Shown: positions 24,760 to 36,888 of the stretch, piece by piece
Layout of the letters: each line of letters begins with the position of its first letter
Position numbering within the stretch: position 1 is the stretch's first letter
DNA from: Taeniopygia guttata
Lineage: Eukaryota > Chordata > Aves > Passeriformes > Estrildidae
Assembly (NCBI RefSeq): GCF_048771995.1
Contig: NC_133027.1
Coordinates: forward strand, 60,697,501 to 60,761,500
Length of the DNA: 64,000 bases
Direction: 5' to 3'
Notes under the pieces: model-generated
What the model was told of the DNA's origin: nothing
Database searches by the model: none
Seen by the model: only the letters and a program-made list of their open reading frames with translations
Translations under genes and position numbers: made by a program

Positions 24760-25507
24760 GTTCCAGAGGACTCCAGACTTGGAGCCCCTCCTAAAAAGGA
24801 AGTATTCTTATAACAGGCTAAAGCTAAAGACAATTCAAAATTAAATGTCACTTTTTTTAAGAACTGTGGACTGTGTTTCTAAAGAAGGAGTGAGATCCTT
24901 AGCTATAACCTGTTGCTACCCTGTCAGCTTCAAGGGAAGTACAGCAGGAGCAGGTTTGCCTCTGGTCTTCAACATTGGCAGGGCTGCAAGGCTGCTCTTG
25001 GCAGAGAGGGCTGGATCACATTTGCTGCATGTAAAGTCTGAAGAGTAGGACTGAAAGACCCGTCAGGGAATGTGTTCCTCTCTGCCACTGTTTTTATCTG
25101 CATGGTTTGTGCCATTCCTTGTTAATAACTCAATACCATGGTATTTATCTCCTATATTTGGCAATTTGGAGAGTCTGTCTTCCAGAAATTTCATATCTGA
25201 GTGATATGTTATCATTCTTCCTCAGAGCCTTTTCATTAGCTTTTGATTCACAGAGCAGTTATTTTCTCAGATTCTCCCTTCCTATGGCTTCTAATTTTGC
25301 CCCATGAAGAAGAAATTATGCTGCCATGCCACTGGAATACTGAAACAAGCATCACTGCTGAAAGTTTTAAACATTGTCCTTGCACTTTGGCATGTTACAT
25401 TGAGATGAACTGAAATAACCCCCATTTGATGCCTCAGGTTGAAATAACTGTCAATATTTTGCAGTTGTGAAAATGATACAAGAGGGTGTGTCTCTGTGTT
25501 TAAATAG
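24539..25507 (+). other. TIAM2: TIAM2 intron 5, with T35 tract
   Basis: A 1.0 kb phase-0 intron. A homopolymer of 35 T residues occupies 24722-24756. There is otherwise no recognisable repeat or exon. Confidence 0.85.
24722..24756. repeat. T35 homopolymer
   Basis: Thirty-five consecutive T on the plus strand. It could be the reversed poly(A) tail of an antisense retroposed copy, but no source sequence is recognisable next to it. It could equally be a simple mononucleotide expansion. Confidence 0.9.
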
Positions 25508-25654
25508 ATCTGCTCCAGGGATGAAGCTGCTCTCAGGAAACGTACCCTGTCTTTGTCCCAAAGGGTTCGAAATAAGAAGGGCTTATTTTCTTCTCTAAAA
25601 GGACTGGATACATTGGCAAGAAAAGGAAAAGAAAAACGACCTTCCATAACTCAG
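25508..25654 (+). CDS. TIAM2: TIAM2 coding exon 6 (basic linker before the Ras-binding domain)
   Basis: This exon encodes residues 740-788, beginning ICSRDEAALRKRTLSLSQR, then FSSLKGLDTLARKGKEKR and ending PSITQ. The mammalian protein has the same basic linker. Acceptor tttaaatag (AG 25506-25507); donor CAG then gtagat at 25655. 147 nt, phase 0 at both ends. Because exons 6, 7 and 8 all begin and end at codon boundaries, exon 7 can be included or skipped without frame change. Confidence 0.96.
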
Positions 25655-28600
25655 GTAGATCTTACCTACTGGGGATAGCATAGAATGGCTTGCTTCTCCT
25701 GGGGTTCATCCTGCAAGGTGCTGTTGGTGCACAGGGTAGAAGACATTTGTCCATCAAACCTACATCCAAGGTTTCAGTGGGTTTGGCAAATTTGCAATGG
25801 GATCATCGCCTGTGAAGAGCATATGTCTAATTTGGGGTTTTTTTGGTGATAAATAAGATTGGTGAATGACAGGGCTTGACCCAGTAATTTAATTATTGTT
25901 AGCCTAAGAACATCAGATTGGAATTTATAACAAAACTTCTGTCACACTGCAAACTGTTTGGAAGTAGGATTTCTTTCAAGATAGCCTCTCTGCAGAATCC
26001 TTAATATAGTGTGTGCTTGTTTGTGACTGTTGCACTTGTTGCATTTCAGCAGGCACTGTTGCAATTCAATATAGAATGACATAGGTGAGTCTTCAAGGGA
26101 AAAGGGGACTGTGCAAAGACAAACATCTTTGGCATGGCTTCTTAAAGCAGGACACACTGCCTGGAAGTACATTTTAGCCACCAGGAGAAGACTGCTGTCA
26201 TGCAGGGAGACAGCTCTCAGTATAGACAGTTGACAAATAATGCCAGACCAGTTTACTGAAGTCTTGGTACAGGTTTGGTGTGCAGGGTCAGGCTGGCTCT
26301 AGGGAGAGGTAGTATGCTGATGTGTGCCTCCACTGAAGGGCTGCACTGCTGGTGAAACCACGACATCTTTTTTCTCTTTCTGGAACGAATGGCCCATGCT
26401 TACATTTAGTGCAACCTCCACACTTCAGTAGTCTGTGTTTCCTCAATAAAATCTCAGTTATAGGCAAAACAAAAGTTTGCTGCCTTTTCCCTGAAAAAAA
26501 GGCAAATAAGAGCAGAGACGCTTCTTGACAGTGAGGCAGAAGTTACAGAGGTGCACTCTCACTCAGAACACTGTTCTGTTTTCACTAGCCTCTGCCATGT
26601 CTGCTGTTGCAGTATTTTGTGCATTGTTCATTAGGTAACTTTGTTCCTGGCCCTTAATTTTATTAGTCCCAAAATCTCTGATCAGCACTTGAAAATTGTC
26701 TGTTCTTGCATGTGTGGTGGTCTGTTGCAGAATATTTAAACAAGCCTATCTGCACATGTCCTGCTCTAGACACAGAGCTGATCCAACACACCTTGTGTTG
26801 CAAAATAACATATCAGGATTTTCTGGTCTAGTGGTTTGTATTATTAATAGGTAAATATCTATGTATTACAGTGGTATTATACTTGTGCCTGTTACACATT
26901 TTAGCATATTGATTGAGGACTGTTAACATGGTGGAATTGATTAATAAAACTCAAGTCTGTCTTACAAAAGAAGGAATTAAAGGAGAATTTTTTCCTAGGT
27001 CATCCTTTTCACATAAATTCCCCTGTGTTCTCCAGCAGCAGAGTCTGCTCTGGGAGTCCTGCACCTCTGTTTCTTTATTAATATGAGCCCTGAGGGAAGG
27101 AATGTTTTATCCTTTAGCTCTGTTCCCAGCAGAACTGATACCTTGCACTGTTTTTAACTGGGTAATATGTCTTCTCATATGTTTTATAGCTCATGAAGGG
27201 GATTCTGTGGAGCTCAGGGACAGGGAATATTACAGCTCTGGCAAGGACAGGAGGCTCCTTCTGCCCTCCCAGTGCTTCTGTGGGCAAGGAGAAGGGAGGC
27301 CTGTCACAGGCAGAAGTGCCCCGAATGGGTCTTTACCCTTCTTATTTCAAACCTTGCAACTGGCTGGCCCAAAAATATTTTCATTTTCATAGACAAGCTG
27401 GAGTTCTTGATTTTTTTTCTTTCTGTAATTAAACATCCTGCAATATAAGTAAGGAAATTTAAATGCTGAGTGTTGCCCATAAAAGTGAGGAATTTTTATG
27501 GGCATGGCTTGAAAACTGACCCATGAACCTGGAAGATGGCTGAATAGAGAGCCACATCCTTGTTCAGTCTTGTGTATATGCACATAATTTTATATCAAAA
27601 TCAGAATAGCCTGAGGATAACTTTCTTGTCTCTTTCAGCCAACCAGGTTAAGCAGAGAAGTGGAGGTTCCTTCTCTGCTTATTGTGTTGAGGTGTTTCTG
27701 TTAAACAATAGATGAAAAAAAGTCTTGCTTTCTTGGATTTAAGTTAATTTGACTGTAGCTGGTATGTTTTAATCTACAGTACCCTAGCTTCACAATCAGA
27801 TGGTATATTCTTGAAGACCATTGTGTCAAAGAAGCTGTTAATTTTATCTTGTTTATTTTTATGGCATTAATAAAAATGTTCAGAGTTTCTGTGCTGGGAA
27901 GCTTTCGTAAACATTAGTGAAGTGGCTCAGTCTTCTACAAATCAGTTAATAAAACTGCACTGTAGCAGATGGGGGATGTCTAGGCTCACATTATCCTCAG
28001 TTTCTTAAATGCTTGTCTGCTTCCTTATGTCTAAATGGTGAACTGTTTTGACAAATCATAAGCAATAAAATACTTTGATTATATCTGTGGGCGAGACAAG
28101 GAAGTTCAGAAATGGTATCTTTTATTAGAATTGGCAGAAACCAGATTTTGTATGAAATCTAGAGAGTTTGTTGTCTTGGATTATCTGAAAGGCTTTTGCT
28201 AATACCAAAACCCCCCAAAAGCTCAGCTATAAGTCTGATATTGTCCTAATTTGTTAACTGCAAAAGGAGTAAAAAAAAGGGGTTTTTAAATCTGCAGTTT
28301 AGGAGGGTAATGTTATTACTTGTAAATCCCAATGTCATAAATAAAGTGTATAGATCTATCCTTGTGTTTACACCAGCCTTATCACTGAAATATTTGTATG
28401 CATAGACATTTATTTGATTAAAAAAAAAAATTAATAAACTAAGAACCTTTGTGAGATACCAGTAGTTAAATTTCCAAAGCATGCGGGCAATGCACAACTC
28501 AGGTCCTGCCTTCATCACTTCCAAAGCAGACAGAGTATTCAGCTACTTTCATTGCTTAATAGTATGGGGCTTGGGTCAACTATGCCTTTAAAGCTAAGCT

Positions 28601-29120
28601 AAAAGTTTCAATCGATAGTGCCAAGAAAACTGGTTAGAAAAGATAAAAAACTGTAGGGTAGGAGGTTTTAGAAACAAGCAATCATGTTTTGAGAATTCCC
28701 TTGAAGTAATGATGAGATTTCGTAGCTCTCCCTAACAATATCCTGAAGGGTGAAATTTATAATTCCAGTATAGTGTATGGTTTGAAGGTAAATGACTTGA
28801 ATCTTATTACTAAATAGTAGATAGGAAAAAACAAGAACATGTTTTATACATATTTGAATCTGAGTCTGCATGTAGCTTAAAAGAGAAAATCTGCTTAAGT
28901 TTTCTTTATATGGAGAGAGTTGTATTTCTTTATAACTTCTAGTCAGAATAAAGCAATAAAAAGTACAAAAAGATCCCTGGTGCTTAGCAGGTTGATATAT
29001 ATTCCTTAATTTAATTTTATTTTTTTGGGTTTTTTTTTTCAATGGATTTACCCAAAACTGATAAGAAATAAAGATGTTTATTTTTTCAACCTACTTATTC
29101 ATCTGTGATGTTTTCAATAG
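25655..29120 (+). other. TIAM2: TIAM2 intron 6
   Basis: A 3.5 kb phase-0 intron of AT-rich sequence with several short A/T runs near 28415-28436 and 29011-29040. No interspersed element or additional exon was recognised. Confidence 0.8.
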
Positions 29121-29183
29121 GTTTTTGATTCAGCAGGAGGACATGGATTTGCTGGCATTCAGAATTCAGCCAACCCTGCTGAG
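29121..29183 (+). CDS. TIAM2: TIAM2 coding exon 7 (63-nt, probably cassette exon)
   Basis: This exon encodes 21 residues, VFDSAGGHGFAG followed by IQNSANPAE. They match the short insert I recall in the long mammalian TIAM2 isoform between the basic linker (PSITQ) and the Ras-binding domain (VDE). Acceptor ttttcaatag (AG 29119-29120); donor GAG then gtatga at 29184. Its 63 nt are a multiple of three and phase 0, so skipping it keeps the frame. It has no recognisable domain and is probably a flexible linker. Alternative use is an inference from phase and size. Confidence 0.88.
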
Positions 29184-29490
29184 GTATGATATGCCTGTTC
29201 TCATTCTGTATCATTATGTTTTTGAATTCTTGAATGCATTTCTCTAAGGTAATGGTGGGGCTGGTTCAGAGACCCTAAAGTGGTTCATAAAATGTATTTA
29301 TTGTTAGATGACAGAATTATAACTCTGCTAATGAAACCACTTCAACATAAGTTTCTGAGCATTCATGGTAAGTTTTAAAAAATCAAACCAAACCCCTGGC
29401 AGCTTCTTGACACACTAATACATACAGTCTGTACACTGTGAGAGAGACTTGGGGCCGAGCTTGTTTGAAAGCAAATTTCACAGTATGGCA

Positions 29491-29640
29491 AATCATAGGA
29501 TGGTTTGGACTGGAAGAGACCTTTAGAGGTCATCTAGTCCAACCCCCTGCAATAAACACAAAAATCTTCAACTAGACCAGGCTGCTCAGAATCCCATCCA
29601 ATCTGACCTTAATTGTTTCCAGGGATGAGATGAAACCCAG
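29491..29640 (-). mobile_element. CR1 LINE 3' fragment, antisense
   Basis: Starting atcataggatggtttggact, the sequence follows the reverse complement of the avian CR1 3' tail. It has the 'gaccttta..ggtcatctagtccaacccc' block, the 'agaccaggctgctcagaa' block and the 'tttccagggatga' block. It is short, diverged and noncoding. The boundaries are approximate. Confidence 0.88.
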
Positions 29641-30587
29641 GGTATATTTTTCCCCTTTGTCTGCTTCAACAGAATCTTTGTATTTTGAGTTTTAAGACAA
29701 TAATACATATAAAGTCTGTGGACCATCCCATCCAAGAAGTGAGATATAATATAAAGCTGGAGATTGCCCAAGTAAAGGAGAAGGATGGAGCACCCCTCAG
29801 CTGCATTACCCAGTAAATAGCTGTGATTGATCTTCTCTGATATCCAGGATTCTGCTGCTTTTCCCTGCTTGGCCTCAGTCACGATCCTTCTCCATTCCTT
29901 CAGCCTCCTTGGGGCACATTATTGCGATCCCCCAGTCTGGAAGGACATCTCCCAGTGACAGCAGCTCTCCTGTAACCCTGTAACACTGTTTTGCCTTCTG
30001 AAAGTATCTTCACATTTTGTCTGTTCTTTGAAAAAATGGAATCAAATACCTGAATTCCCTTTGTTACTTGGCCACTTGCCTGTTATTTCCTGAGTGGGAA
30101 AGTATTTAAACCAAATCACTCCTCTGTTTTCAAAATAAATTGTAATTATGGGGTTGAAATTAACTCCTGTAGAGACCACTTAAAAAATTCCTCTAGAATG
30201 TACCCTTGTGTGTGGTGTGAGATGGCATCTCCCATCTCAGAGACAGCAAACACAATTCATTCCTGTTCAAACATGCTGAAAGGTGGAAAGGTTTGCCACA
30301 TGAGGAGTGACCAAATCTCTTGGGCATAGCCCCTGAAGGATGCTCCTGAAGGGCTGTGACACCAGACCCTCGGTTGGATGCCAATCTCCTCGGGGCTGGG
30401 AGGTTGATGCAGCTGCAGAGTCTGCTGTGGTTCTCCTGTCCTCTGGCCTAACAGGAGCGTTTACTCTTCCTGAACCCTTCTGAGCAGACAGAGAAATGTT
30501 TTGAAGGCACTAGGGAGCAGGCAGAATGAAATGCTCTCCCTTTGGTGAAGTGTCAGCAAAATGATAAGGTCTGTCTTCCTGTCCCAG

Positions 30588-30635
30588 CTCTAGGTAAAGT
30601 AGCCTTCTCCACTCTAGGTAAATTAGCCTTCTCCA
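30588..30635 (+). repeat. 24-bp tandem duplication
   Basis: Two adjacent 24-bp copies (30588-30611 and 30612-30635), each beginning ctctaggtaaa and ending agccttctcca, differ at one position. This is a recent-looking local duplication in intron 7. Confidence 0.9.
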
Positions 30636-33046
30636 AATTTGGGTAGGGGCTCACAGCCCTGTTCCCCAGGTAGAGGAGGACCATCAGAGGTCAATGTAGT
30701 TGCAGGTTTTGGGCCAGGATTTAAAAATTTAGCTGGGTTGTCTTACAAGACTAGAAAAATGCACACAATTTAGGTGCTGAGCAGACCTCTGGAGCTAGAA
30801 AAACATTTTTTTCCTTATTTTTTTCAACCCTATTTCTGAAACCTTTTTTCAATGGGTATTAAATACAGCGTGGGCATTTTTAAGATCCTGACATTTTGGT
30901 GAATCATACAACAACTCAGAAATGATTCATCATTACTTTGAAAACTGTTACTCTGGCATCAGCCTGGTTTCACTGATTTAAAATTAAAAAAAAAATAAAA
31001 AAAACCAACCAAAAACAGCATCAAAACTTTCATAAAATGCTGCCTGTGTATGACAAATAGTGAAGTCTGCCAGGGAAGCTGTATTTTCCCTGAAAAGGAT
31101 GATAAAACTAGAGGCAAATAGTGGGAGGAAATTACGAAGTAACCTATTGGTCCTGCAGCAGCCCTGTGGCACAACATGTGACAGTCTGTAAGTCCTGGCG
31201 CCTCTTTCTGGAAAATTGGATGGGTTGTTATAACTTCATGTGGCAATGAATGAATGAACTATTGTGGAATTGGTCACTGCAGGCACAACAGGAAAAAAAA
31301 ACCCTTTTCATGTCAGATTTTCTGAGACGGAAAATGTGGATGAAGCAACGGTTCCTTGACTGCAGTTAAGGAACACAGTCATGTTTAATAACAGAGGGAA
31401 GGTTATCTCAAATTGTATGCTTGAGCATCAGTGTGCATGGTAAGGAAAGGATGTTTCATGTTGGCTGCAGAGCTTTCTGTCCTGTTATAAAAGCTTACAT
31501 CAAAAGGTGGCCTTGAACCTATTTCTCATCACCTTAATCCTTTATGATACGAGGTTATGGGTTTTTTTTTTCTTCTCTGGCAATAGTGAGATTTATTTCA
31601 GTTGCAGAGTTGGAGTGCTAGCGTTGCAGGGCAATAAACCATTGTAGTAGTTGCAAGCCTCCCTTGCTGAGGCAGGCATAGCATTGGTTTTCCCTGGAGG
31701 AAGCCACCAGGGAAATTCAGCCTGACTCAGGTGTGCTAATCTCTCACAGCCTTCCTGCCTTGCCCCCTTTCTCCTTTCTGTTATTTGTACTGTGGAGGTA
31801 GGTCAGGCTTCATTCTCAGGTAAGTGATTTAGTGCTGAGAGGACTACAGTTCCACAGGAATTATCTTCTTCAACGTCACCAGCATTATGAGCAGGCTGTA
31901 CCTACAGCTGCCAAGGTCAAACTTCTCCTGGTGTAGATTTCAACACTGCGTTAGTTGTAGTAGCAGAACATGACTCCTGTTAGGTATAAACTGATGGATT
32001 TCAGTAGGATTTCCATCATTTGTGTTAATTGAAATTTCATGTTCAACTAGTTAAAAGGGACAGTTGAGCAAGACAGAATATTAATGAAAAGACTTAGTTC
32101 ATTAATAGTATTCCACCAAACCAGTGTTATTCTGGCATCACATTATTGCTATGCCACAAACTGAGTTGTCTGTAACCTGAATTTCTGCATTGCTTGGTAA
32201 TTACCTGAACAGGATTGCTTGCTTCGCTCTTTTTACAGCCACAGTTGTTATTTGCAAAAAGAAAATAATATTGGTCTCTCTGTTGCTACTGACAAATTGT
32301 TGTCAATAACTTTGCTGCCTGAAGCAAGGGAAAGAGGCTCTGTGCAGCTTTTGCAGCAGCTTTTAATTGTGGTGTACCCCTGGGCTTGTGTCCTGGTGGA
32401 GAGGGGGCAGAATTTTTTAATCAAGGGTCTTTAAGTAGGCAACAAATCCCCCCAGCCCAACAAACAAACAAAAAATACTAACAAAAAGCATGAAGGAGGT
32501 AGGGATAGCTGGGAACAGCTTGGGATAGCTTAAGATATGCCTTGGGTGGAAATCTTACCATTCTGTGGAGTTATTGTCCTTTTTCAGTGACTGCATAGGG
32601 AAACAAAGGACGCCATCTGCATAAACTTAAAAGCCTTGATATAGGTAATTAAGTGATATGCTGAATAGGCTGACCCAAATAATATGTGAAACTCCAAATT
32701 CTGAACAGCTCTTGATGTCTTCTCCTTGTGTGGCTTCCCTTAAAACATGCAGCCTGAAGTGCAGTACAGGAAAAAGTGTGAAGTGAAGGGTAAGAAAGTG
32801 CCAGGGAATTTATTTAGGACCGATGTTATTTGATCAAGTGGAGTGGCATTGGAAAGAGAGAGAATGGAGCAAAATGGTAAAAAGACAAATACCCTCTGCT
32901 GCTAATGAAGTATGATGTTCTCAAACTGTAAATAAAATAGGAGCACTTTATTCCTACTTTTAGGCCTTTATTTTGTTATGGCTAGCCTTGCTCCACAGTG
33001 CTCTCTGCTGGAATTTTGTTGTCATTGTCTGTCGACTCTAATTCAG

Positions 33047-33070
33047 TTTATTTATTTATTTATTTATTTA
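33047..33070. repeat. (TTTA)n microsatellite
   Basis: About six TTTA units in intron 7, roughly 380 bp upstream of exon 8. Simple repeat. Confidence 0.9.
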
Positions 33071-33453
33071 CAGTTATTTTACATGTATTGGTTATGTAAA
33101 ATTGTAGTTGTCAGTTCTTCCTAAAAATTTTTTCCACTGTGATATAATACCATCTAGTTATATATTTCCACAGTCAGTTAAATCAATAATTAGTATGGGA
33201 TAAAAGCATGAAATTCCACAATGGGAAAGCACTGCAAGTTCAATTTGAGTCTAGAAAATCAGGTCTTTGATAGTGAATGAGAGCAGGTAACAGAACTCTT
33301 TGCCTGGCTTGCCATGGAGGAAATACACAGCACTGTTTTTGAATCATATCTACTGCAAGCTGCTAATGTAATTGAAATGTTTTGGTTTGATTTGGGGTTT
33401 TTTGTTTTGTTTTTAACATCCATATATGTTGTACTTTTCTCTCTCGTTTCCAG

Positions 33454-33621
33454 CAGCAAGTCGATGATTTTTTGAATGTCTACTGCTCAGTGCCAGAGAG
33501 CATCCAGAAGGAGAATGCTTGGGAAACACAGACATACGTTCATTTCTGTGATGGCCAAGCTGTGGCACTGACACTCAAGCCAGAGCACAGGGTGGAGGAT
33601 GTTTTGTCTTTGGCATGCAAG
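33454..33621 (+). CDS. TIAM2: TIAM2 coding exon 8 (Ras-binding domain, first part)
   Basis: This exon encodes about residues 810-865 when the upstream acceptor is used: QQVDDFLNVYCSVPESIQKE, then NAWETQTYVHFCDGQAVALT and LKPEHRVEDVLSLACK. The AWE.QTYVHF and KPEHRVEDVL blocks match mammalian TIAM2. In TIAM proteins this ubiquitin-like domain binds activated Ras. The acceptor is a tandem tttccagcag, so the exon may start at 33454 or 33457, adding or dropping one Gln. The donor is AAG then gtactt at 33622. 168 or 165 nt, phase 0 at both ends. Confidence 0.95.
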
Positions 33622-33724
33622 GTACTTTTTTTTCACACACAATTGCACTTTGTAAATAGCTGTAGACTTGAGAAGGAGCATAGTATATCAGTAGATGCAT
33701 AAATATAGAAAACTGTGGTAAGAT

Positions 33725-33781
33725 TATCATTATATATAATAATATAATAATGAGATAATATATAATATTAATAATACATAA
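33725..33781. repeat. AT-rich TAATA/TATA low-complexity stretch
   Basis: About 57 bp made almost wholly of A and T in TAATAA and TATAATA patterns, just after exon 8. Simple sequence. Confidence 0.85.
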
Positions 33782-35809
33782 TGAGACAGCAACAGGGAGA
33801 TGCTTAAGGCACATTGATGTCTTTCCTTAGTTGTGGTTTTTATATGCTGTAGCCAAGGCAGCAGGAAAGGTTGTGGAAAGATTTTCAAAAGCATTGCGTG
33901 AGACAGCACACAGGGGGTACTTCAGGAGCAGAGACAGTGTGTCAGGTAATCAGCCCTGGGCAGTCTCAGCACGTGTCCGCTCTGTATTGTCCTTGCAGCA
34001 AACCTGGCTGTTCTGTTCAAATTAATCACAGAGGAGCAACAGGGACTGGTTGAGTTAGAGCCAGGAGATTAAGACATTTAAGATTTCTGTGACAAAGGCT
34101 ATCATATAAGTTTGCTTTTGAAATGACCCTTTTAAGCTTTTAATTAAATACAAGCTCTATTTGTGAATTTTGAAGAGTGAGTTCGCTTGTGAAAGTCAGT
34201 GCTGGCAAATTGAGAAGGATTGCTATAGACCACGGAACAGAAAACTGAGTTACAGCTAAAGGTAAAATAGAAATGCCAGTTTTAGCTACAGACGAAACAG
34301 CAGCTCCTCTGGAACACTGTAATATACCTAACATTCCTGCCTCCATATGTGTTAGTGCTTGAACTCTATAACTTCACAATTCAAGACGCCTAAATTGTTC
34401 TAAAGAGCTTTTTGGAAAAAATAACTCTTTACCCCCAGTTTCTGTTTTCTGGCCAATTGGTAAATATATTTTATTTACTTCACAAGTGGAAAAACAGGAA
34501 AATAGGAATCCTGTGCCGGACAAGAAGCAGCTGTAGCTTTTGGCATAGGTTATGGTGAATTTCCATGTGAACTCATTGAACTGGCTTGAAGTTAATGAAG
34601 TTTGAGGCTTTAATGGAGGAAAGGGCCCGATTTAACATCTCTTTTTACGTGCTAATATTGGGTGGAAATAATAATAAAAAAGCTTTTAACAATCCAGAAT
34701 AAACTAGTTTTTAAAATCAAAATAAGTGCTCTGATTTAGGCAAGTCTCAATGCATCTCCAGAGCATCATTAGGATGAAATTATCTTCTTGCGGTTTCTCC
34801 TGGTGGAGAGTGAATCCTTGAGAAAATGTTTAATGTTTGGCTTTACTTTTAAAAACTTGGCTGTACCCCATCAGACTGAAGGGATTGTCTGATACAGGAC
34901 TTGGCCACCAGGTGTCAGGAAGAGCCAGAACATTTTGAAGTCCTTGGGGTGCCATGCGAGACCCCTAAAGGAGGAAATAAAATGTATAAAAGTAAAGTTG
35001 AAAAGGAAATTCCTTACCTCTCTTATTCTATAATTCCAAAATATTTGTAATTGTAAAGCTGACTTTTAATTTTCATTGTCTGTATCGCATGAAAATTTAA
35101 ATTCCTTGATTTTTTTCTTAAATGTTTTTCTGTTTTATTTTGTCTTTCTATTCTGTGTGTAAAGCTTTTTATAAGCATTCTCTAATGCTGAATACTTTCT
35201 GCTCATCTGTCCTGGCTCTTTTCCTTCTTACATTTTCATTCTGCTCTGGTGAGTGTAAGGAATCTTTCTTCTGAAGCGAAAATGTTTGAATGCTGTGTGG
35301 ATAAGGCTAAAGTCCAGAAGAGTTGCTAGGGTTTTATTTTTCCCCTTCATCCATGCTTTATGAGGTTTATACTTTTCTTATTTCTGTTTTCCATCTGAGG
35401 GTTTTGGATAGTGCTTATAAAACAACTTCTGCATTTGAATGCAATTTTTCAGGATACAGAACACAAGTAATTTGTAAACTGCAGCACGTAATAAAATGTT
35501 GAGTTAATTACCAGTTACTCAGCAGAGTTAGATTTTGTAAGTTGCTGAGATGTGTTAAAGGGGTTAAGTAACCCTCAGGGAGGGTGTCAGTCCGCTTCTT
35601 TTGGAAATGTTGCTTCCTTCTGTTTTAGAACTGTTGGTCTATTAATATGCTAAAGAAAATGTTTTGTGCCATGGTCTCATCAGTATCCTGATTTTTTCAG
35701 AGCCTCCCATCAGGGGCTCAGCACTTTCAAGCTGAGATACTTTGGGAATATTCCTATTTCCCTTTGGCTTCCTGTTGAGACAGAATCTTTGCTTTGACCT
35801 CATGAGGTT

Positions 35810-35835
35810 AAAAAAAAAAAAAAAAAAAAAAAAAA
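35810..35835. repeat. A26 homopolymer
   Basis: Twenty-six consecutive A within intron 8; no recognisable retroposed sequence precedes it. Confidence 0.9.
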
Positions 35836-36355
35836 GTAGGGGAAACTCTCTGATCATAGATGAAACCCAGCAATAAAAATAAAATCTAATAAAGGCAAAC
35901 CCTTTGGGAACCTGCTTGCCATCCCGTCCCCTCTCCTAACTGCCTGTACATGCACACACATTTTCTACATTAGAAGGAAAAGCTGCTGAGCAGAACTGAA
36001 TCATTAGAAGTAGCTATAGAAAAAGGTGGTTGTGAGTGTTAAGTTCAAAAGGATAGAAAACAGTTGAGATATCTTTAGAAACATATATTAGTCCTCAGTT
36101 AATCTAATAGCCAAAACATAGTGTTTATTAAAGGATTTGGGAGGATCATAAGGCAAAATTTAAATAGCACTTTAACCTTATATTTTAAGCAATGCATCTA
36201 GTTTTGTTTATACTACAAAAATAGGTAGAAAATTACTTTTTGAGATTGCTTTTGCATGATTTTAGATGCTTGTTGTGTGTGTGTGTCACTTCTCTGTCTT
36301 CTAGGATTCTGGAAATAAATAATGAATTCCAAACTCCATTCTTTTTCTTCTTTAG

Positions 36356-36460
36356 ATGAAACAGCTGGAGCCAAGACACTACGGCCTACAACTCAGAAGA
36401 GTGGTTGATGAAAATACTGAGTATTGTGCTCCTGAACCATATGAATACATAGTAGATCAG
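36356..36460 (+). CDS. TIAM2: TIAM2 coding exon 9 (Ras-binding domain, second part); donor uncertain
   Basis: This exon encodes about residues 866-900, MKQLEPRHYGLQLRRVVDEN followed by TEYCAPEPYEYIVDQ. It aligns with the mammalian ...HYGLQLRKLVDDN..EYCIPAPYEYMQEQ, completing the Ras-binding domain. Acceptor cttctttag (AG 36354-36355). By homology the exon should end after the CAG at 36458-36460, but the next bases are gaaagt, not a GT donor. In-frame GT alternatives are gtagat at 36452, which drops three residues, and gtgact at 36467, which adds Glu-Ser. The next exon resumes in phase 0, so the reading frame itself is not in doubt. Confidence 0.9.
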
Positions 36461-36888
36461 GAAAGTGTGACTCCTTTAAGATAAAGTTTTGTGATGTCTG
36501 TAGCTGAGTTGAGTTATCACCTACAAATATGTGAAATTTAGATCTAAAATAAGGTTTTAAAGCTGTTCTGGGACTGCATTCTGTCATTTTGGTTGGCAAT
36601 TTTGAGTGGCTAGGCACTGCAAACACTTTCTTAATAAATGTTTGAAGACTTGAATGAGGCTTTTAGTACAAAAGTAAAGTGTCAGCTTGTACTCCAGAGT
36701 GGGTTTTTGGTCTTTAACTTTAGTCCCACTAATAGCAGTGATGCTTACACAGTAACACAGTTCTTTATGAAAAGACAATGAGTCTTGATGCAAAGAATTT
36801 TGTGCTTGTTTCTCATGCTGTATCTGGGGTGTATTGGTGCTTGCATTTCCGCAGTTTGATGACTTTTGCTACTGTTCTTTTCTAACAG
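36461..36888 (+). other. TIAM2: TIAM2 intron 9
   Basis: A short 0.4 kb phase-0 intron with an unusual left border (see exon 9). Its right border, tcttttctaacag, is normal. No repeat is seen. Confidence 0.75.

Larger units (their letters stand above)
29184..33453 (+). other. TIAM2: TIAM2 intron 7
   Basis: A 4.3 kb phase-0 intron. It holds a CR1 tail (about 29491-29640), a 24-bp tandem duplication (30588-30635) and a TTTA run (about 33047-33070). It shows nothing else recognisable. Confidence 0.8.
33622..36355 (+). other. TIAM2: TIAM2 intron 8
   Basis: A 2.7 kb phase-0 intron with an AT-rich stretch (33725-33781) and an A26 tract (35810-35835). No interspersed element or extra exon was recognised. 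Confidence 0.8.
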
